Positions 23,166 to 34,326 of a stretch of 64,000 nucleotides of DNA are shown one piece after another. The notes under the pieces were generated by a model. It was not told the origin of the DNA. It did not search any database and saw nothing but the letters and a program-made list of their open reading frames with translations. Each line of letters begins with the position of its first letter. The first letter of the stretch is position 1. The translations under genes were made by a program, and so were the position numbers. The stretch spans positions 8,742,001-8,806,000 of the forward strand of contig NC_134830.1 of assembly GCF_004210375.1 (NCBI RefSeq). The letters run 5' to 3'. The DNA is from Tachypleus tridentatus (lineage: Eukaryota > Arthropoda > Merostomata > Xiphosura > Limulidae).

Positions 23166-23676
23166 TCATTTTTTAAAACACTTTCTTCTGTACATCCACT
23201 TCTGTCTGTGACATGTAAAAAACCAATCTAAAGCTTAGAATATCCCTTAGTGGCTTTCTCAGTCATTTTGAAATATCATGACATCAACTTGTTCTTTCCA
23301 TTCGAGATATCAAACTGGTAAGTTGAGTCTTTAGTTGGTTCAAAAGTTAATGTTTTTTAAGACCCCAAATTCAGCTTAGTTACTACATATGATTAATTAT
23401 AATGGAATTCTGTGGTTTTGGTATAGTAATTTCAAATGAACAAAATCAAATATTTGTTTTGTTTCATATCTTTCACATATAAAACCTGATAGGCTTAGCA
23501 AACTTTGGCAAACAACAAACAAGAACAAAATTCATAACCAAAATAGATAACGGTTTCCTATACTCCTTTAATTGCTCTTCTATGTTTTAAGAAAAGTAAG
23601 TGAAATTTAAGAAGTTAGTGGTAAATAGTAATAATATATACAAACATACAATGTGTTATAAATGATACATGACTGT

Positions 23677-23890
23677 CCTTAACACTAGAACACCCAAATC
23701 AGGTTGCTTTGTAAAGACCATTTTTATATTATTGGATACAGTAATGAGAGGAGGTTATAGAAATTACAGAAATAATTTTTTTGATATTTTGATAGCAAAG
23801 AATAGTTTTAATCCTGGCATGAAAAATGACTTTGAGTTCAGATTAGCAATGAAACAGATTCTATTTTCACAAACAAATCTTTAGTAAAAA
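23677..23890 (+). mobile_element. Possible piggyBac-like remnant
   Basis: TTAACACTAGAACACCCAAA resembles a TTAA-plus-terminal-repeat start that I associate with arthropod piggyBac elements. The adjoining frame to 23884 ends NDFEFRLAMKQILFSQTNL, loosely like a piggyBac C-terminal region. No opposite end was found, so this is weak. Confidence 0.3.
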
Positions 23891-24093
23891 TATTCCATTA
23901 AAAAAATCTGAGTGTTTGGACACAAAAGGCTTGCAGTCTTTACTAAGTCTGCCAAATTTTCTGACGGTACACATATTGCATTAAAAGTTCTGGTATATCT
24001 ACTTAACTCTCATATATTATACTGCAGCTGTCTCAAGGGGGTTATGACAACATTTTGTTGAGTATAATTTTCACTGAAACCTTTTATCTTTAG

Positions 24094-24147
24094 AGGGTTA
24101 ATCAGCATGGAAGGAGAAGGAGAGAAGGGAGAAGTGTAACATATTAG
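24094..24147 (+). CDS. EXOSC10: EXOSC10 terminal coding exon
   Basis: After a pyrimidine-rich acceptor (CCTTTTATCTTTAG) the phase 0 frame encodes RVNQHGRRRREGRSVTY and stops at 24145-24147. A basic run followed by a short Ser-Val/Met-Thr/Ser-aromatic end is typical of animal EXOSC10 termini (human has KSMSF before a longer end). Joined to the preceding exon it reads FDPK-RVNQHG. An alternative acceptor at 22702-22703 would give only an unrelated 11-residue end and is less convincing. Confidence 0.75.
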   Translation, partial: RVNQHGRRRREGRSVTY

Positions 24148-24439
24148 AAAGGTGGGTCTTCACAAGGGAGTTCCAGTAATTGTCAGTGGCCCAGGAGATA
24201 GCAACATAAAAATGAAGGCTGTGTATCAAGCTGTTTTTTTATTTTTTATTTTATCAATGTTTTTTATTCGCAGAGTTGAAAAAAAACATGTAAAAGGTGT
24301 ATGTTATTACATGCCTGTTACAGTAAATTGTTTTCAGAAATACTACTATTGAAGATTTCAAAGCTCTTTGGTATTCAAATTATACAACTACACTGCTTGA
24401 GAGTTTATAGACAGAACAGAACAACATTGATGAAACTTT

Positions 24440-24990
24440 GTAGAATGGAGAGCGAACTGCCTGTTGTGGAGACACAAGGTTAGAGAAAGGCGTTTGAAAG
24501 TCTTTTGTCTTCAGGTCACCAAGACTCGTGAAACACAAAATTCAGCTATTGCAGAGCACACCACATCAACTGGACACAGAATAAATTGGGAAAAACTAGA
24601 ATCATTGACACAGACAAATTCTGAAAGGCAAGAAAAATCAAAGAATCATTTCATATTGACACTATTAACACCTTCAGTAAACAGAGATTCCCAAATAGAG
24701 GTAATCTGTGGCTACCATTGGTTGAATCTACAGGAAATATCTCCTTCAGTCAGAAATGGTGAAATCCAACCAGTCATAACACACTCTCCACAATCCACCA
24801 GGACACTATAAAGACCGACAACACCTTACACACACACTGACCTGAAGATGAAAGGTAGAAGACTTTGAAGCATTGTCCTCTACACTTGTGTCTCTGCAAC
24901 AAGCATTTGCCATCCATTCTACGAGTTTCATCATGAACATTCTGCCAAAGCAATCCATCAAAGAATGCAGAACAAAATTAATTTATTTTC
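24440..24990 (+). mobile_element. Penelope-like element, C-terminal GIY-YIG region and 3' UTR, broken
   Basis: The + strand frame 24464-24811 contains NSAIAEHTTSTGHRINWEKL and NRDSQIEV. These match the AIAEHAxxTGHxIDW and LNRDxGxE motifs of the GIY-YIG endonuclease end of Penelope-like proteins. Just downstream, CCTGAAGATGAAAGGTAGAA is the kind of 3' UTR sequence such elements carry. The reverse transcriptase part is absent, so this is a 5'-truncated fossil just past the EXOSC10 stop codon. Confidence 0.7.
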
Positions 24991-26895
24991 AAAGTGGATA
25001 CAGTTAAAGTTTTTTTTTAATAATTTCTCGGTTGTCAAACATAAAATATATAGCCATAAAACAGTGAAAATTAAAAGTACTTCTGATGATTAATAAAGGT
25101 TTGCTTAGTGATCAACCTGTCGTTTCTAGAATCAATGGAGCAGAAAAGGGCTTTTATTCATAACATAGATATATAATCCTTACATTACCTTGAACATAAG
25201 TAGAAGACTTGATGTCATGATAGCATGTTGCATTACACAGAGCTACAAATAAGAGTTAGGTCCTGATCATTGTCCAGAGAACTTTTAATTATGTTTATCT
25301 TTGTGAGTTACATTAAGTAAATATTATGCAATATTGATTGTAAAATAATTTTGTTAGAATTTTTTTAAATAGAGCTCTAATTACTTTCTTTATACTTAAA
25401 CTTTGAAATTTGTTATGCAGATATGCACTCAATGCCCAAAGGGTAATCTTTACATAAAGCTATGTTTACCTTAAAAATTCAAAATGATTTTTACAATTAT
25501 TGTTGTTTTTTCTCAAATTACTTTTTACAGTGTGGTTTTCATATAAAGAAACAACATAATAAATAAAACAGTTTTATGTTAAATAGTAAATAATGTCAGT
25601 ATGTCTTGTCTAAATTTAATTGGATTATATATTACGTCCAATCGGACGTACGTTTCTCCAGTCAAAATGGTAACCTAGTCAGATTTGTCTTCCTGAGGAA
25701 AAACGTATATCTGCAGCCCTGATTTCAGTCCAGATATTTAACCGTTACCTGATGATGTCAAGTTTTAATGGTGACACATTGTTTGCTTTATTTTATCTTC
25801 TCTGATTTACTTTCATCCACAGGTAATATCTTAATGTAATGTTACTGCTTTCCATCTGAACAAGTGATACAAATAGACAGCAAATATTTATGAAATTTTT
25901 ACAATGTAGTTGAAACAATGTGACATATTCGTGTAGGGTTAAATTAACCTTTAATATCACAGTAGAATGAAGGGATAGGTCCAGTTAATAACAGGAGGAT
26001 GTGAAAGATATTTATTACAGAATGTCAGTAACTGAGCGTGCGAGAACAAAGTGAAGAGATGAATCATAATGTAATATATGTGTGATCATTTTTTTATTTA
26101 GAAATATGGAGCTGTGACAACTTTTTGTCAGTTAAATTTGTGGTGTTATTTTGATATAAAGGTTTTCCTAGTAAGTAGTGCAGTAGTTGCCAGCCAAGCC
26201 GCCAGGTGTCAAAGCAAGATGATTAACCTCAATTAGGAATAGTGTAGAGGGTGACGTCATATTTCCACTAAGTGTCATCAAAGTGAGCTTTGCTTGATAA
26301 TCATTGTAGATGTGTCAAGCAACTAAACATGTTGATAATGGCTAGATTTAATCATGTTTTGAAAGTTAAAAGTAATACAGTTATATAATACAGCACTTCA
26401 CAAATTCAATAGTTTTGTTTCGATATTTAATCACACTTTTGTTGTTTCAAGAAGTAAATAGTGTTCTGTCACACGTAACGTTCTGTTGCTGCTTCTTATT
26501 GGTGGGATTTTGGTCTGATAGACCAGAAAGGATCAGCTTCATTTGGATCACTTTCTCCTGTTCGTGCTGCTGTTTTGTTTCCTGTTTATGGTGATGTTAC
26601 AAGAGGGTCAGAGTAAACCACACTTTTTTTTTCTAAAAGTAATTTAGAGAATTATGCTAGAGTCTACCTGCTGTGGTTTGTATATGTTTGTATACATTTT
26701 TATGATGTACTGTGAAGGACTTTGTATGCTGTAGTAATTACTCAATTTTGTGTTTAGGTACTATTTTTAACCATATTGGTCATGTATATTCTATGGTAGG
26801 TCTTATATATGTTTTCTAGATTTTTATTATATTGTCTGGTGAGGTTATTTGGTTTTTACCAGTTATACTTTTTTCATAATTTGTGCGTTTCTAAA
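24991..26895. other. Intergenic DNA, nothing supported
   Basis: AT-rich sequence without a recognisable exon, repeat or element. ATTAATAAAGG near 25091 could serve as an EXOSC10 poly(A) signal, but I cannot show it. Confidence 0.5.
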
Positions 26896-27058
26896 TGTGA
26901 TAGTCAGTCCCACTACTCGTTGTTAAAAGAGCAGCCCAAGAGTTGCCAGTGAGTGGTGATAACTAGCTACCTTCCCTCTAGTTTTACGCTGCTAAATTAG
27001 GGGCGGCTAGTGCATATGCCCCTTGTGTAGCTTTCCACGAAATTCAAAAAACAAACAA
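26896..27058 (+). mobile_element. SINE family A, 5' truncated, diverged
   Basis: It runs from TAGTCAGTCCCACTACTCGT to the tail CACGAAATTCAAAAAACAAA. The head is missing and about one base in ten differs from other copies. Confidence 0.85.
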
Positions 27059-27549
27059 TCTTTATAGGGTTGAAATACAACTTTTTGTCATTTCCCATGA
27101 CTGAAGATTTCTTGAAAGTCTCTCTAGAGCAGCTTATTCGATATAGAAGAAAGACGCCTTTTGACCTCACTCCAGCTCGACATAACTCTAAGCATAAAGT
27201 AAACATTTGTGGATTTTTATTTGTCTTAAGTATAAAATGTATTCTATAATAGTTTCTTTAAGTTTTCTAGAAGCTGTTTTGACCTAATGTTGTAGAACTT
27301 TAGTGTACGTTTTCCCACAAAACAAGATGGCAGTTAACCAGACAACTCCCACTTGTGAAACAAATATTGGATTATTAATGTGGGTTTGTCTTTATATAAG
27401 ATATGTTTAATTTCTGCAGTAGTTTCTGTAAATTAGTCAGTGCACCAACCAAATATATTTCACCATACAACATATTTCAGCAATTACAAGTCACACAACA
27501 AAGTATATAAAGGACAAACCTCACATATATATTATGTATTTCTTTTTCA

Positions 27550-27725
27550 GGTCTCGGGCACAGGACAGGTAAATCTTTGGGCGCCTGTCCTGTGAAAGTG
27601 GGTTTTCTCGGGGCACACCCGTTTCCCCCCACATCCAAATCTCAGATTTTGGATCTTTAGATCCCAGCCAAGGCAACTTTATTGCCCAGCCCTGAATCGG
27701 GTCGCTTCGCGTTTATGTTCATGTT
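27550..27725. repeat. GC-rich repeat-like block with hairpin
   Basis: ACAGGACAGG (27571-27580) and CCTGTCCTGT form a perfect 10-bp inverted repeat around a 14-base loop. Downstream, GTGGGTTTTCTCGGGGCACA then CCCGTTTCCCCCCACATCC resembles a motif I have seen in conserved central domains of animal SINEs. The family assignment is a guess. Confidence 0.35.
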
Positions 27726-27959
27726 CATATTTACTTTGACATCTGCTTTTCGGGATCTGGTCTGGCTGGTTTCTCCGGTGCTACCTTTGTCTCGCTCATC
27801 AATATTATGACCAACCTCACTCCTTCACCCAAAACAGAGTAAAAATAAAAGAAAAACAAAAAAACTGCTAATTTCAATAATCTTTCACGAAGGGGACGAA
27901 GAGGAACCACAACGTTCCTGATCACCCCAGTTGGAGAGAGAATTCTTCAGATTTCTCTT

Positions 27960-28059
27960 TCTCTAAACTAAACCCCTGCCACGTTAGTTTGCGTTTGCTG
28001 CAGTTGTCACTAGTGGAGACATGTGAATTTCGTCGTTTAGTGGATTAGTGTTGTGTAAG
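27960..28059 (+). promoter_or_regulatory. Possible 5' untranslated first exon with strong donor
   Basis: Sequence here is less AT-rich than the surroundings and ends with AAG|GTAAGTTAT at 28059, a near-perfect 5' splice site. It could be the untranslated first exon of the TSSK-like gene, whose ATG lies 2.9 kb downstream on the same strand. No TATA box or Inr was identified, so this rests on one splice motif. Confidence 0.25.
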
Positions 28060-29056
28060 GTAAGTTATGGTACTACCAGCCCTCGTGAAGCCACAGTGGT
28101 GAAACTTCGGTAGAGAAATAGAGTATTTATTATCGTGTGAGAAATAATGGTTGTTTTTATAACTTTACTGTCGAAATGTACACCAACAAAATTCACTGTT
28201 TACGTTTCGTCATTCATCTTTTGTTTGTAAAACAATTACAAAAACATTATTATTTTTAGTAAATCATTATTACAAGTCTGACCATTGTTCATTTCTACAC
28301 TTTTAATTCTTTGAAATCCGTAAGGGGCCAGATAAAGAATGCAATTTCAAAAATATAATAGGCCTAATTCCAATTTCTTATAACAATTATAATTAATTAT
28401 AATCATGTTTCGCCAGCTTTGAAGAAACCTTTCTACCACAGCTAAACTACGAGCTACTGAGAATATTCGAACTTGTAGAGTGTATCAAAATTTGTTTTGT
28501 TTTTTTTGTTTTTTTGTGGTTAAGGGCAAACATGCGCAAAGGGATATCTGAGCTGTACTCATAATCGATATCGAAAACCGATAGACATCAACAGATCTAA
28601 CACTAAGATAGTATACGTAATAAATATAATATTAGATAGCTGATGTTTTTTCACAGTTCTCTTGCATTTATCACCATTATTTCAACTCGGAGATGTATAA
28701 AAATGGTGCATTAATTTATTAAAGTTCTGATTTTTGTTTCCTAGATGTCACTACCTGTTAGATTTTGCCTATAATACCCTAACTCGGCAGTGGTGACATT
28801 TGAATCACGTGCTGTTGAAACATGATGATAATATAATCTCAACCGCATCATGTTTGCCGTATTTATTGCTCATGGCGCGTTTCTTTCAATCCAGAACTGG
28901 TATGACGTAAATAATTAATTAAAACCATACTTATAATTAATTATTACTGAAATACCATTGTTATTTACTCTTCCAATTATTGAAAATCCCTGAGGAACTA
29001 GTTAAAGAATACAGTGTTGAAAAAAATATATGTAACAGCCCAGTACTAATGTCTTT

Positions 29057-29330
29057 ATGGCCCGGCATGGCCAAGCGTGTTAAGAGGTGCGACTCGTAAT
29101 CTGAGGGTCGCGGGTTCGCATCACCGTCGCGCCAAACATGCTCGCCCTTTTAGCCGTGGAGGCGTTATAATGTTACAGTCAATCCCACTATTCTTTGGTA
29201 AAGAGTAGCCCAAGAGTTGGCGGTGGGTAGTGGTGACTAGCTGCCTTCCCTCTATCTTACACTACTAAATTAGGGACGGCTAGCACAGATAGCCCTCGAG
29301 TAGCTTTGTGCGAAATTCAAAAACAAACAA
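29057..29330 (+). mobile_element. SINE family A, full length, 12-bp target duplication
   Basis: A complete copy from GGCCCGGCATGGCCAAGCGT to the tail AAAAACAAACAA. ACTAATGTCTTT stands on both sides (29045-29056 and 29331-29342). It belongs to the head variant with GGTTCGCATC in the B box. Confidence 0.94.
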
Positions 29331-29483
29331 ACTAATGTCTTTTGACAAATATAATTAATTAGAAATGTGTAGTTTAGTCGACTGAGAACCAACTGACTGA
29401 AACCCGTGAAAGTAAAACCAGACGTAATTTTAACCTATTTTATCTGAATTTGTATTTTGTTTTACCCTATTTCTTCTCCTGAT

Positions 29484-29600
29484 GTCCCCACTAGTACAGC
29501 GGTATGTCTTCAGATTTACAACGCTAAAATCAGGGGTTCGATTCTCCTCGGTGGGCTCAACAGATAGCCCGATGTGGCATTGCTATAAGAAACACACACA
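29484..29600 (+). mobile_element. SINE family B
   Basis: This second tRNA-like family has the order CCCCACTAGTACAGCGGTA (A-box-like), GATTTACAACGCTAAAATCA, GGGGTTCGATTCTCCTCGGT (B box), CAGATAGCCCGATGTGGC, then TGCTATAAGAAACACACACA as tail. It is about 115 bp, much shorter than family A, with a CA-rich end. Confidence 0.85.
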
Positions 29601-29614
29601 TTATTCTCCTGTTA

Positions 29615-29885
29615 GGAGTGGCATGGCTAGGTGGTTAAGGCACTCGACTCGTAATCTGAGGGTCGCGGGTTCGAATCTCTCTTCACACCAACATTCTCGC
29701 CCCCTTCAGCCTGGGTGGTGTTATAATGTGACGCTCATTCCTACTATTCGTTGATAAGAGAGTAGCCCAAGAGTTGGCGGTAGGTGATGATGACTAGCTG
29801 TCTTCCTTCTAGTCTTACACTATTAAATTAGAGATGGCCAGCGCAGGTAGCCCTCGTGTAGCTTTGCGCGAAATTCAAATCAAAC
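29615..29885 (+). mobile_element. SINE family A, full length
   Basis: The head AGTGGCATGGCTAGGTGGTT has drifted at its first bases, and the tail is AAATTCAAATCAAAC. It lies 15 bp after the family B copy at 29484-29600. Confidence 0.9.
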
Positions 29886-30129
29886 CTGTTATACTATAAT
29901 TAATCTACCTAATTCATGCACAAGTATGCAAACATAGACACAATATCTGAAAGACTCTTGCATAATTCTCTAAAATATTTCAATAAGAATTGGCATAAAA
30001 AATGACTTAATGTGTGATCTCGACAGATATCACGTACATGATGTAAATAGTCCTAAATACCTCTCCCCTTTTAACATATATTTAAGAAATGTAGCACAAG
30101 CTGGCCACTATGCACTAGACACATAGTCC

Positions 30130-30425
30130 TTGTTTCTTTTTTTTATTATTATAATTATTATTTTTCTTTTTTTAATCATTATTACTTTTTTCTCTCTTAT
30201 TGAATTATTATTCAAGTATTGAATAATAATTATTATTATTACTTTCTTTTTTTTGTGTGTGTGTGTGTGTTACTACAAGTAGTAGTAGCATTCTCTCTAT
30301 GAAGAAAAAGGAGAAAAATACAAAAAAAAATATATATATATGAAAATACAAAAAATAAAAAAATAAAAAATGAAGAAAAAAAAACACAAGAGAAATAATA
30401 AAAGGAAAAAAAAACAAACTTCTTG
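30130..30425. repeat. Low-complexity T-rich then A-rich tract with TG microsatellite
   Basis: A T/ATT-rich stretch (30130-30255) leads to a TGTGTGTG run near 30256-30272 and then an AAAATA-rich stretch to about 30420. The strand asymmetry flips in the middle, so the two halves can pair loosely. The long - strand frames here (Phe-rich) come from composition. Confidence 0.85.
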
Positions 30426-30985
30426 TTCGTCCATGCATGGACTGTGCCCTTAAATGGGCCTGAGTATGATGTTATACTTTTACTCTGGCCCAAAGCTTTA
30501 ACAAAAAATAAACCTAAAGACAGACGCTATAATCGTTCGGGAGGGAGGAAGAGGTCAAATGTACCTGACCCTCCTGGGTATTTAACATCAATACCCAAAT
30601 ACCGACACAGTGAAACTTAATCTACCTACTGCTATGCCTGGTAATGATTAACTGCAAACCAACAAAGTAAATAGTCTTGTTTAACTTATAAAAAAAAAAT
30701 TGTTTTATTTCAATGTAAGCAGTTTTTTGTAAATTCCAATAATGAAACTAACGGAAAATTTTATAACAATGTTCTTGTATGATTAATATCATCGCTAAGA
30801 GGACGACGTGTATATTGTTGGACTTCTGAATGTAACCATGACAATATTATTTGGTTAGGACATAAATCAAAAGTCACTCGTCAACGTAGCAGGAAATCAA
30901 CATAAATATTAGTTAAATTAACTCATCAAAATTTCATTGTATCTAAAAACCTCAAAATCAAGTGAAGAAATAAAACAGATCAGTC

Positions 30986-31131
30986 ATGATACGAGGCTAT
31001 GATAAATTAAGTAAAGGTTGTTCTAAAACGTCTTCAAGCTATGTTTATGTAAATTCAGATGTGGAAATTTTATTAAACCATGGTTATAAATTGGGCAGAA
31101 TTATTGGAGAGGGTTCTTATTGCAAAGTTCG
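30986..31131 (+). CDS. TSSK-like kinase exon 1
   Basis: The first coding exon of a testis-specific serine/threonine kinase (TSSK family, CAMK group). The ATG at 30986 opens MIRGYDKLSKGCSKTSSSYV, and the kinase domain begins with LLNHGYKLGRIIGEGSYCKV, which contains the glycine-rich ATP loop GEGSYCKV. The donor is CG|GTAAGA, leaving phase 2. TSSKs act in spermatid maturation, and that role here is by family only. I chose this start because it is the first in-frame ATG and gives a short N-terminal extension usual for the family. Confidence 0.88.
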
Positions 31132-31775
31132 GTAAGAAATTAAACAAAATCCCGTAATAAGAGGTATAAACCTATCAGTTTCACCTGGTGGAACTTTAGT
31201 ACAATAAACAAAAATAAATAAAACATTTTACCTTCAATACGGAACTTATTACTGATTTATAAACGTTTATAAAGCTACACAGAAATACAAAACATATATA
31301 TGGATATGAAAGATTTATTGAGATTTAATATTTTATCCACATAGTTTAATGTGTGAATGTGCGTCAACTAATAACGCGCATTGTTTCAAACACAATAAAC
31401 GGATAATTGTAATTTATATAATTTTAGACATAACAACGTAAAACAGTTAGCTATAAAACAATGTAAAATCACTCCTCTCAGTTTATTTTTAAAAAATTAA
31501 GCATAACAAATATTGTTGTACATTTACCAATCAGAAAACGTTTACTCTGATATTACAGCGAAATATATTGAATACAAAGCAAACAATATTAGCCTCAAAT
31601 CTTGCATCTCACTTGATGACGTTAGGTAAATTTGTTGACATGAAACGTTTTAAAGAAAATAGAAAAAATGATTTTACGTTGTATACAAGGCTACGCTAAA
31701 GAGGGATTGATGGGGTTTATATTTGCCTCAACATTTGCTTTTGCCACCACAATAATTTTGTTCACCACCTTGGGT

Positions 31776-32028
31776 CGCCCGGCGTGGCCAAATGGTCAGG
31801 GCTCTCGACTTGTAATCTGAGGGTCGGGGTTCGAATCCCCATCACACGAAACATGTTCGCTCTTTCAACCCGGGTGACGTTATAATATTACGGTCAGTCC
31901 CGTATTTCGTTGGTAAAAGAGTAGCCCAAGAATTGGCGGTGAGTGGTGAGGACTAGTTGCCTTTCCTCTAGTTTTACACTGCAAAATTAGGGTCGGTTAG
32001 TGCAGATAGCCATCGCGTAGACAAACAA
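31776..32028 (+). mobile_element. SINE family A, near full length, in TSSK intron 1
   Basis: It runs from CGCCCGGCGTGGCCAAATGG to TAGCCATCGCGTAGACAAAC. The tail lacks the GCGAAATTC stretch, so it has a small internal deletion. Confidence 0.88.
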
Positions 32029-32292
32029 TCCCACCACGTTGATGATCTACTTATATTGATGGCAGATACCCCTTCCTCAATATTCTCTCTAGTTCACTTC
32101 AGCCCCCCTCTGGAAAAGACAGGCGCCTGATCTGTCTGTTTAACCGAAATAAAGAACCTTGTTTGAAATAATGAAGTTTTGTTACTTAGCTAATGTCATT
32201 TTATTTATTGCATTATTCGAAATAAACAACAGGTTGTAAGATATATTGAAAGTAACCATATGTGTAAAATGTAATACTTTATTACTTATTAG

Positions 32293-32517
32293 GATTGTGG
32301 AATCAACTGACGGAAGACACAGAATGGCAGTGAAAATCATCAACAAAATCTTGCATCCAGAGACTTTGTAACACGATTCCTTCCCCGCGAGAGGGAAATC
32401 CTTAGAGAATTGCATCACCCTCATATCATACAGTTCCACCGTATGTTTGATTATCAAGACAGCGTGTTTGTAATAATGGAACTGGCAGAGAAGGGTGACA
32501 TGTTGGATTACATAAGA
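32293..32517 (+). CDS. TSSK-like kinase exon 2, one base short
   Basis: After the acceptor TTATTAG the frame reads RIVESTDGRHRMAVKIINKI, with the VAIK-type lysine in AVKII. It then loses frame near 32352: the next conserved segment, ASRDFVTRFLPREREILREL, is in the neighbouring frame. One base, probably a T in a CTTTGCA run, is missing. The remainder is good: HHPHIIQFHRMFDYQDSVFV, IMELAEKGDMLDYIR, with the helix C Glu in REREIL. With one base restored the 225-bp exon keeps phase, which fits both neighbours. The donor is AAGA|GTTAGA (weak). It is either a consensus error or an inactivating change. Confidence 0.85.
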
Positions 32518-32870
32518 GTTAGATGTTTGTTTGTTTCTTAAACATAGAATTAAAATAATATTTGTAGAACATAGAAGTGTTATTACATGTTATAATAAAC
32601 TTGTACGTCCAGCATATGGAGTAGCTGACGTACCATTCAATATCAAAATTAATAAATCTTTCCCGGTGACGCGCTTCCTCCTAGAAATCTTATACCTGCT
32701 TTGTGTTTCAAAAAAGAGTTAACTCAAATTAGTTTAAAATAAACTAATTCCTCTTCCACAATCGCATGCATAAAAATAATAATTAAAACAATGACAATTA
32801 TTGAATAATATTACATAAGTTTCGTTTATTGATTAAAAATTTCTATTTGAATGTAAGTGGCCTCTGCGTC

Positions 32871-33153
32871 AGGCCTGGCATGACCAAGCGTGTTAAGGCG
32901 TGCGACTCGTAATCTGAGGGTCGCGGGTTCACATCCCCATCGCGCCAAACATGCTCGCCCTTTCAGCCGTGGGGGTGTTATAATGTGACGGTCAATCCCA
33001 CTATTCGTTGGTAAAGAGTAGCCCAAGAGTTGGCGGTGGGTGGTGATGACTAGCTGCTTTCCCTCTAGTCTTACACTGCTAAATTAGGGACGGCTAGCAC
33101 AGATAGCCTTTGAGTAACTTTGTGCGAAATTCAAAAAACAAACAAACAAACAA
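32871..33153 (+). mobile_element. SINE family A, full length, 11-bp target duplication, TSSK intron 2
   Basis: GCCTCTGCGTC flanks the element exactly (32860-32870 and 33154-33164). It is complete from AGGCCTGGCATGACCAAGCG to AAACAAACAAACAAACAA, with GGGTTCACATC in the B box. The perfect duplication and long A/C tail suggest a fairly young insertion. Confidence 0.95.
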
Positions 33154-33437
33154 GCCTCTGCGTCTTTTCCAACGTATGCAAAAGAATCAGAGCGTCATCT
33201 AGGTACTTCCTAAAAATACTTCCCAAATATTATGAAACATTTGAATTCAGAAACGAAAGAAAATGAGCGACGAAAATATTAATTTAATCAGTTTTTATCT
33301 CAGCATTTACTGGGCAAGCTTTTATCTTCTATGTTTGTTGTTAATATTGACAGTATTTTGGGGTAAACTCCAGGATGTTTAAAGTCTGATTTAGTTTCTC
33401 TTCTCCCTATATTAATGCCCCTTTTATCACATTGTTT

Positions 33438-33610
33438 TGGGCTCGGCATGGCCAGGTGATTAGGGAGCTCGACTCGCAATCTAATGGTCACAGGTTCGAA
33501 TCCTCGTCCCACCAAAGAATGTGACGATTAATCTTACTATTCTTTGGTAAAAGAGTATATCAAGAGTTGGCGGTAGGTGATGATTACTAGCTGCCTTCCC
33601 TTGAGTCTTT
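33438..33610 (+). mobile_element. SINE family A, 3' truncated
   Basis: The head GGGCTCGGCATGGCCAGGTG and part of the body are present, with the CTCGCCC segment missing. It stops at CCCTTGAGTCTT where a family B copy begins. Confidence 0.85.
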
Positions 33611-33716
33611 GGCACCGCTGATACAGACGTAAGTCTACGGATTTACAACGCTAAAATCAAGGATTCCATTCCCCTCGGTGGACTCAGCAGATAGCCTGAT
33701 GTGGCTTTGCTATAAG
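33611..33716 (+). mobile_element. SINE family B, interrupted at its tail
   Basis: GCACCGCTGATACAGACGTA through TGTGGCTTTGCTATAAG. A TATAAGAAAACACATACAC tail piece reappears at 34231-34252 after a block holding two - strand family A sequences. GCTATAAGA occurs at both edges (33709-33717 and 34230-34238). Confidence 0.8.
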
Positions 33717-33789
33717 ATTGTTTGTTTGTTTGTTTTTTGAATTTCGCACAAAGCTACACGAGGGCTATCTGTGCTAGCCGTCCCTAATT
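33717..33789 (-). mobile_element. SINE family A, 3' end fragment
   Basis: Only the tail and last body part are present (GAATTTCGCACAAAGCTACA to TAGCCGTCCCTAATTC). Confidence 0.82.
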
Positions 33790-33963
33790 CTTGAAAATCT
33801 CTGTGGGATTAAATATATAATACAATGTTTAATATATAATAAACCTAATAATTATCTATATGAAACAGCAATTAGATTAATTTTAATACTTTCAACTTTT
33901 ACTCCGAGGTAACTTGGAAATGTGTGATATTGTTGTTAAGCTTTTTTTTTTTTGGGGGGGTGG

Positions 33964-34224
33964 GGAATTTCGCACAAAGCTACTAGAGGGCTATCTGTGC
34001 TAGCCGTCCCTAATTTAGTAGTGTAAGACTAGAGGAAAGCAGCTAGTCATCACTACCCACCGCCAATTCTTGGGCTACTCTTTTACCAACGAATAGTGGG
34101 ATTGACCGTCACATTATAACGCCCCCACGGCTGAAAGGGCGAGCATGTTTGGCGCGACGGGGATGTGAACCCACGCCCCTCAGATTACGAGTCGCACGCC
34201 TTAACACACTTGGCCATGCCGGGC
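33964..34224 (-). mobile_element. SINE family A, full length
   Basis: Complete inverted copy from GGAATTTCGCACAAAGCTAC to TTGGCCATGCCGGGCC. A T-rich then G-rich tract (33943-33962) stands where the tail would be. Confidence 0.93.
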
Positions 34225-34272
34225 CTCTAGCTATAAGAAAACACATACACATACCCCAGAGTCTGACATTGT

Positions 34273-34326
34273 TGAATTAGGGAAGACTAGCGCAAACAGC
34301 ACTCGCGAACTTCAAACCAAACCATA
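34273..34326 (+). mobile_element. SINE family A tail remnant
   Basis: TTAGGGAAGACTAGCGCAAA through CGAACTTCAAACCAAACC is the last 50 bases of a diverged family A copy. Confidence 0.6.

Noticed and set aside
25745-25775. Second hammerhead candidate (CTGATGATGTCAAG)
   Set aside because: The CTGATGA core is present but no GAAA box or pairing stems follow.
30208-30493. Phe-rich - strand frames as membrane proteins
   Set aside because: They come from the A-rich low-complexity tract.
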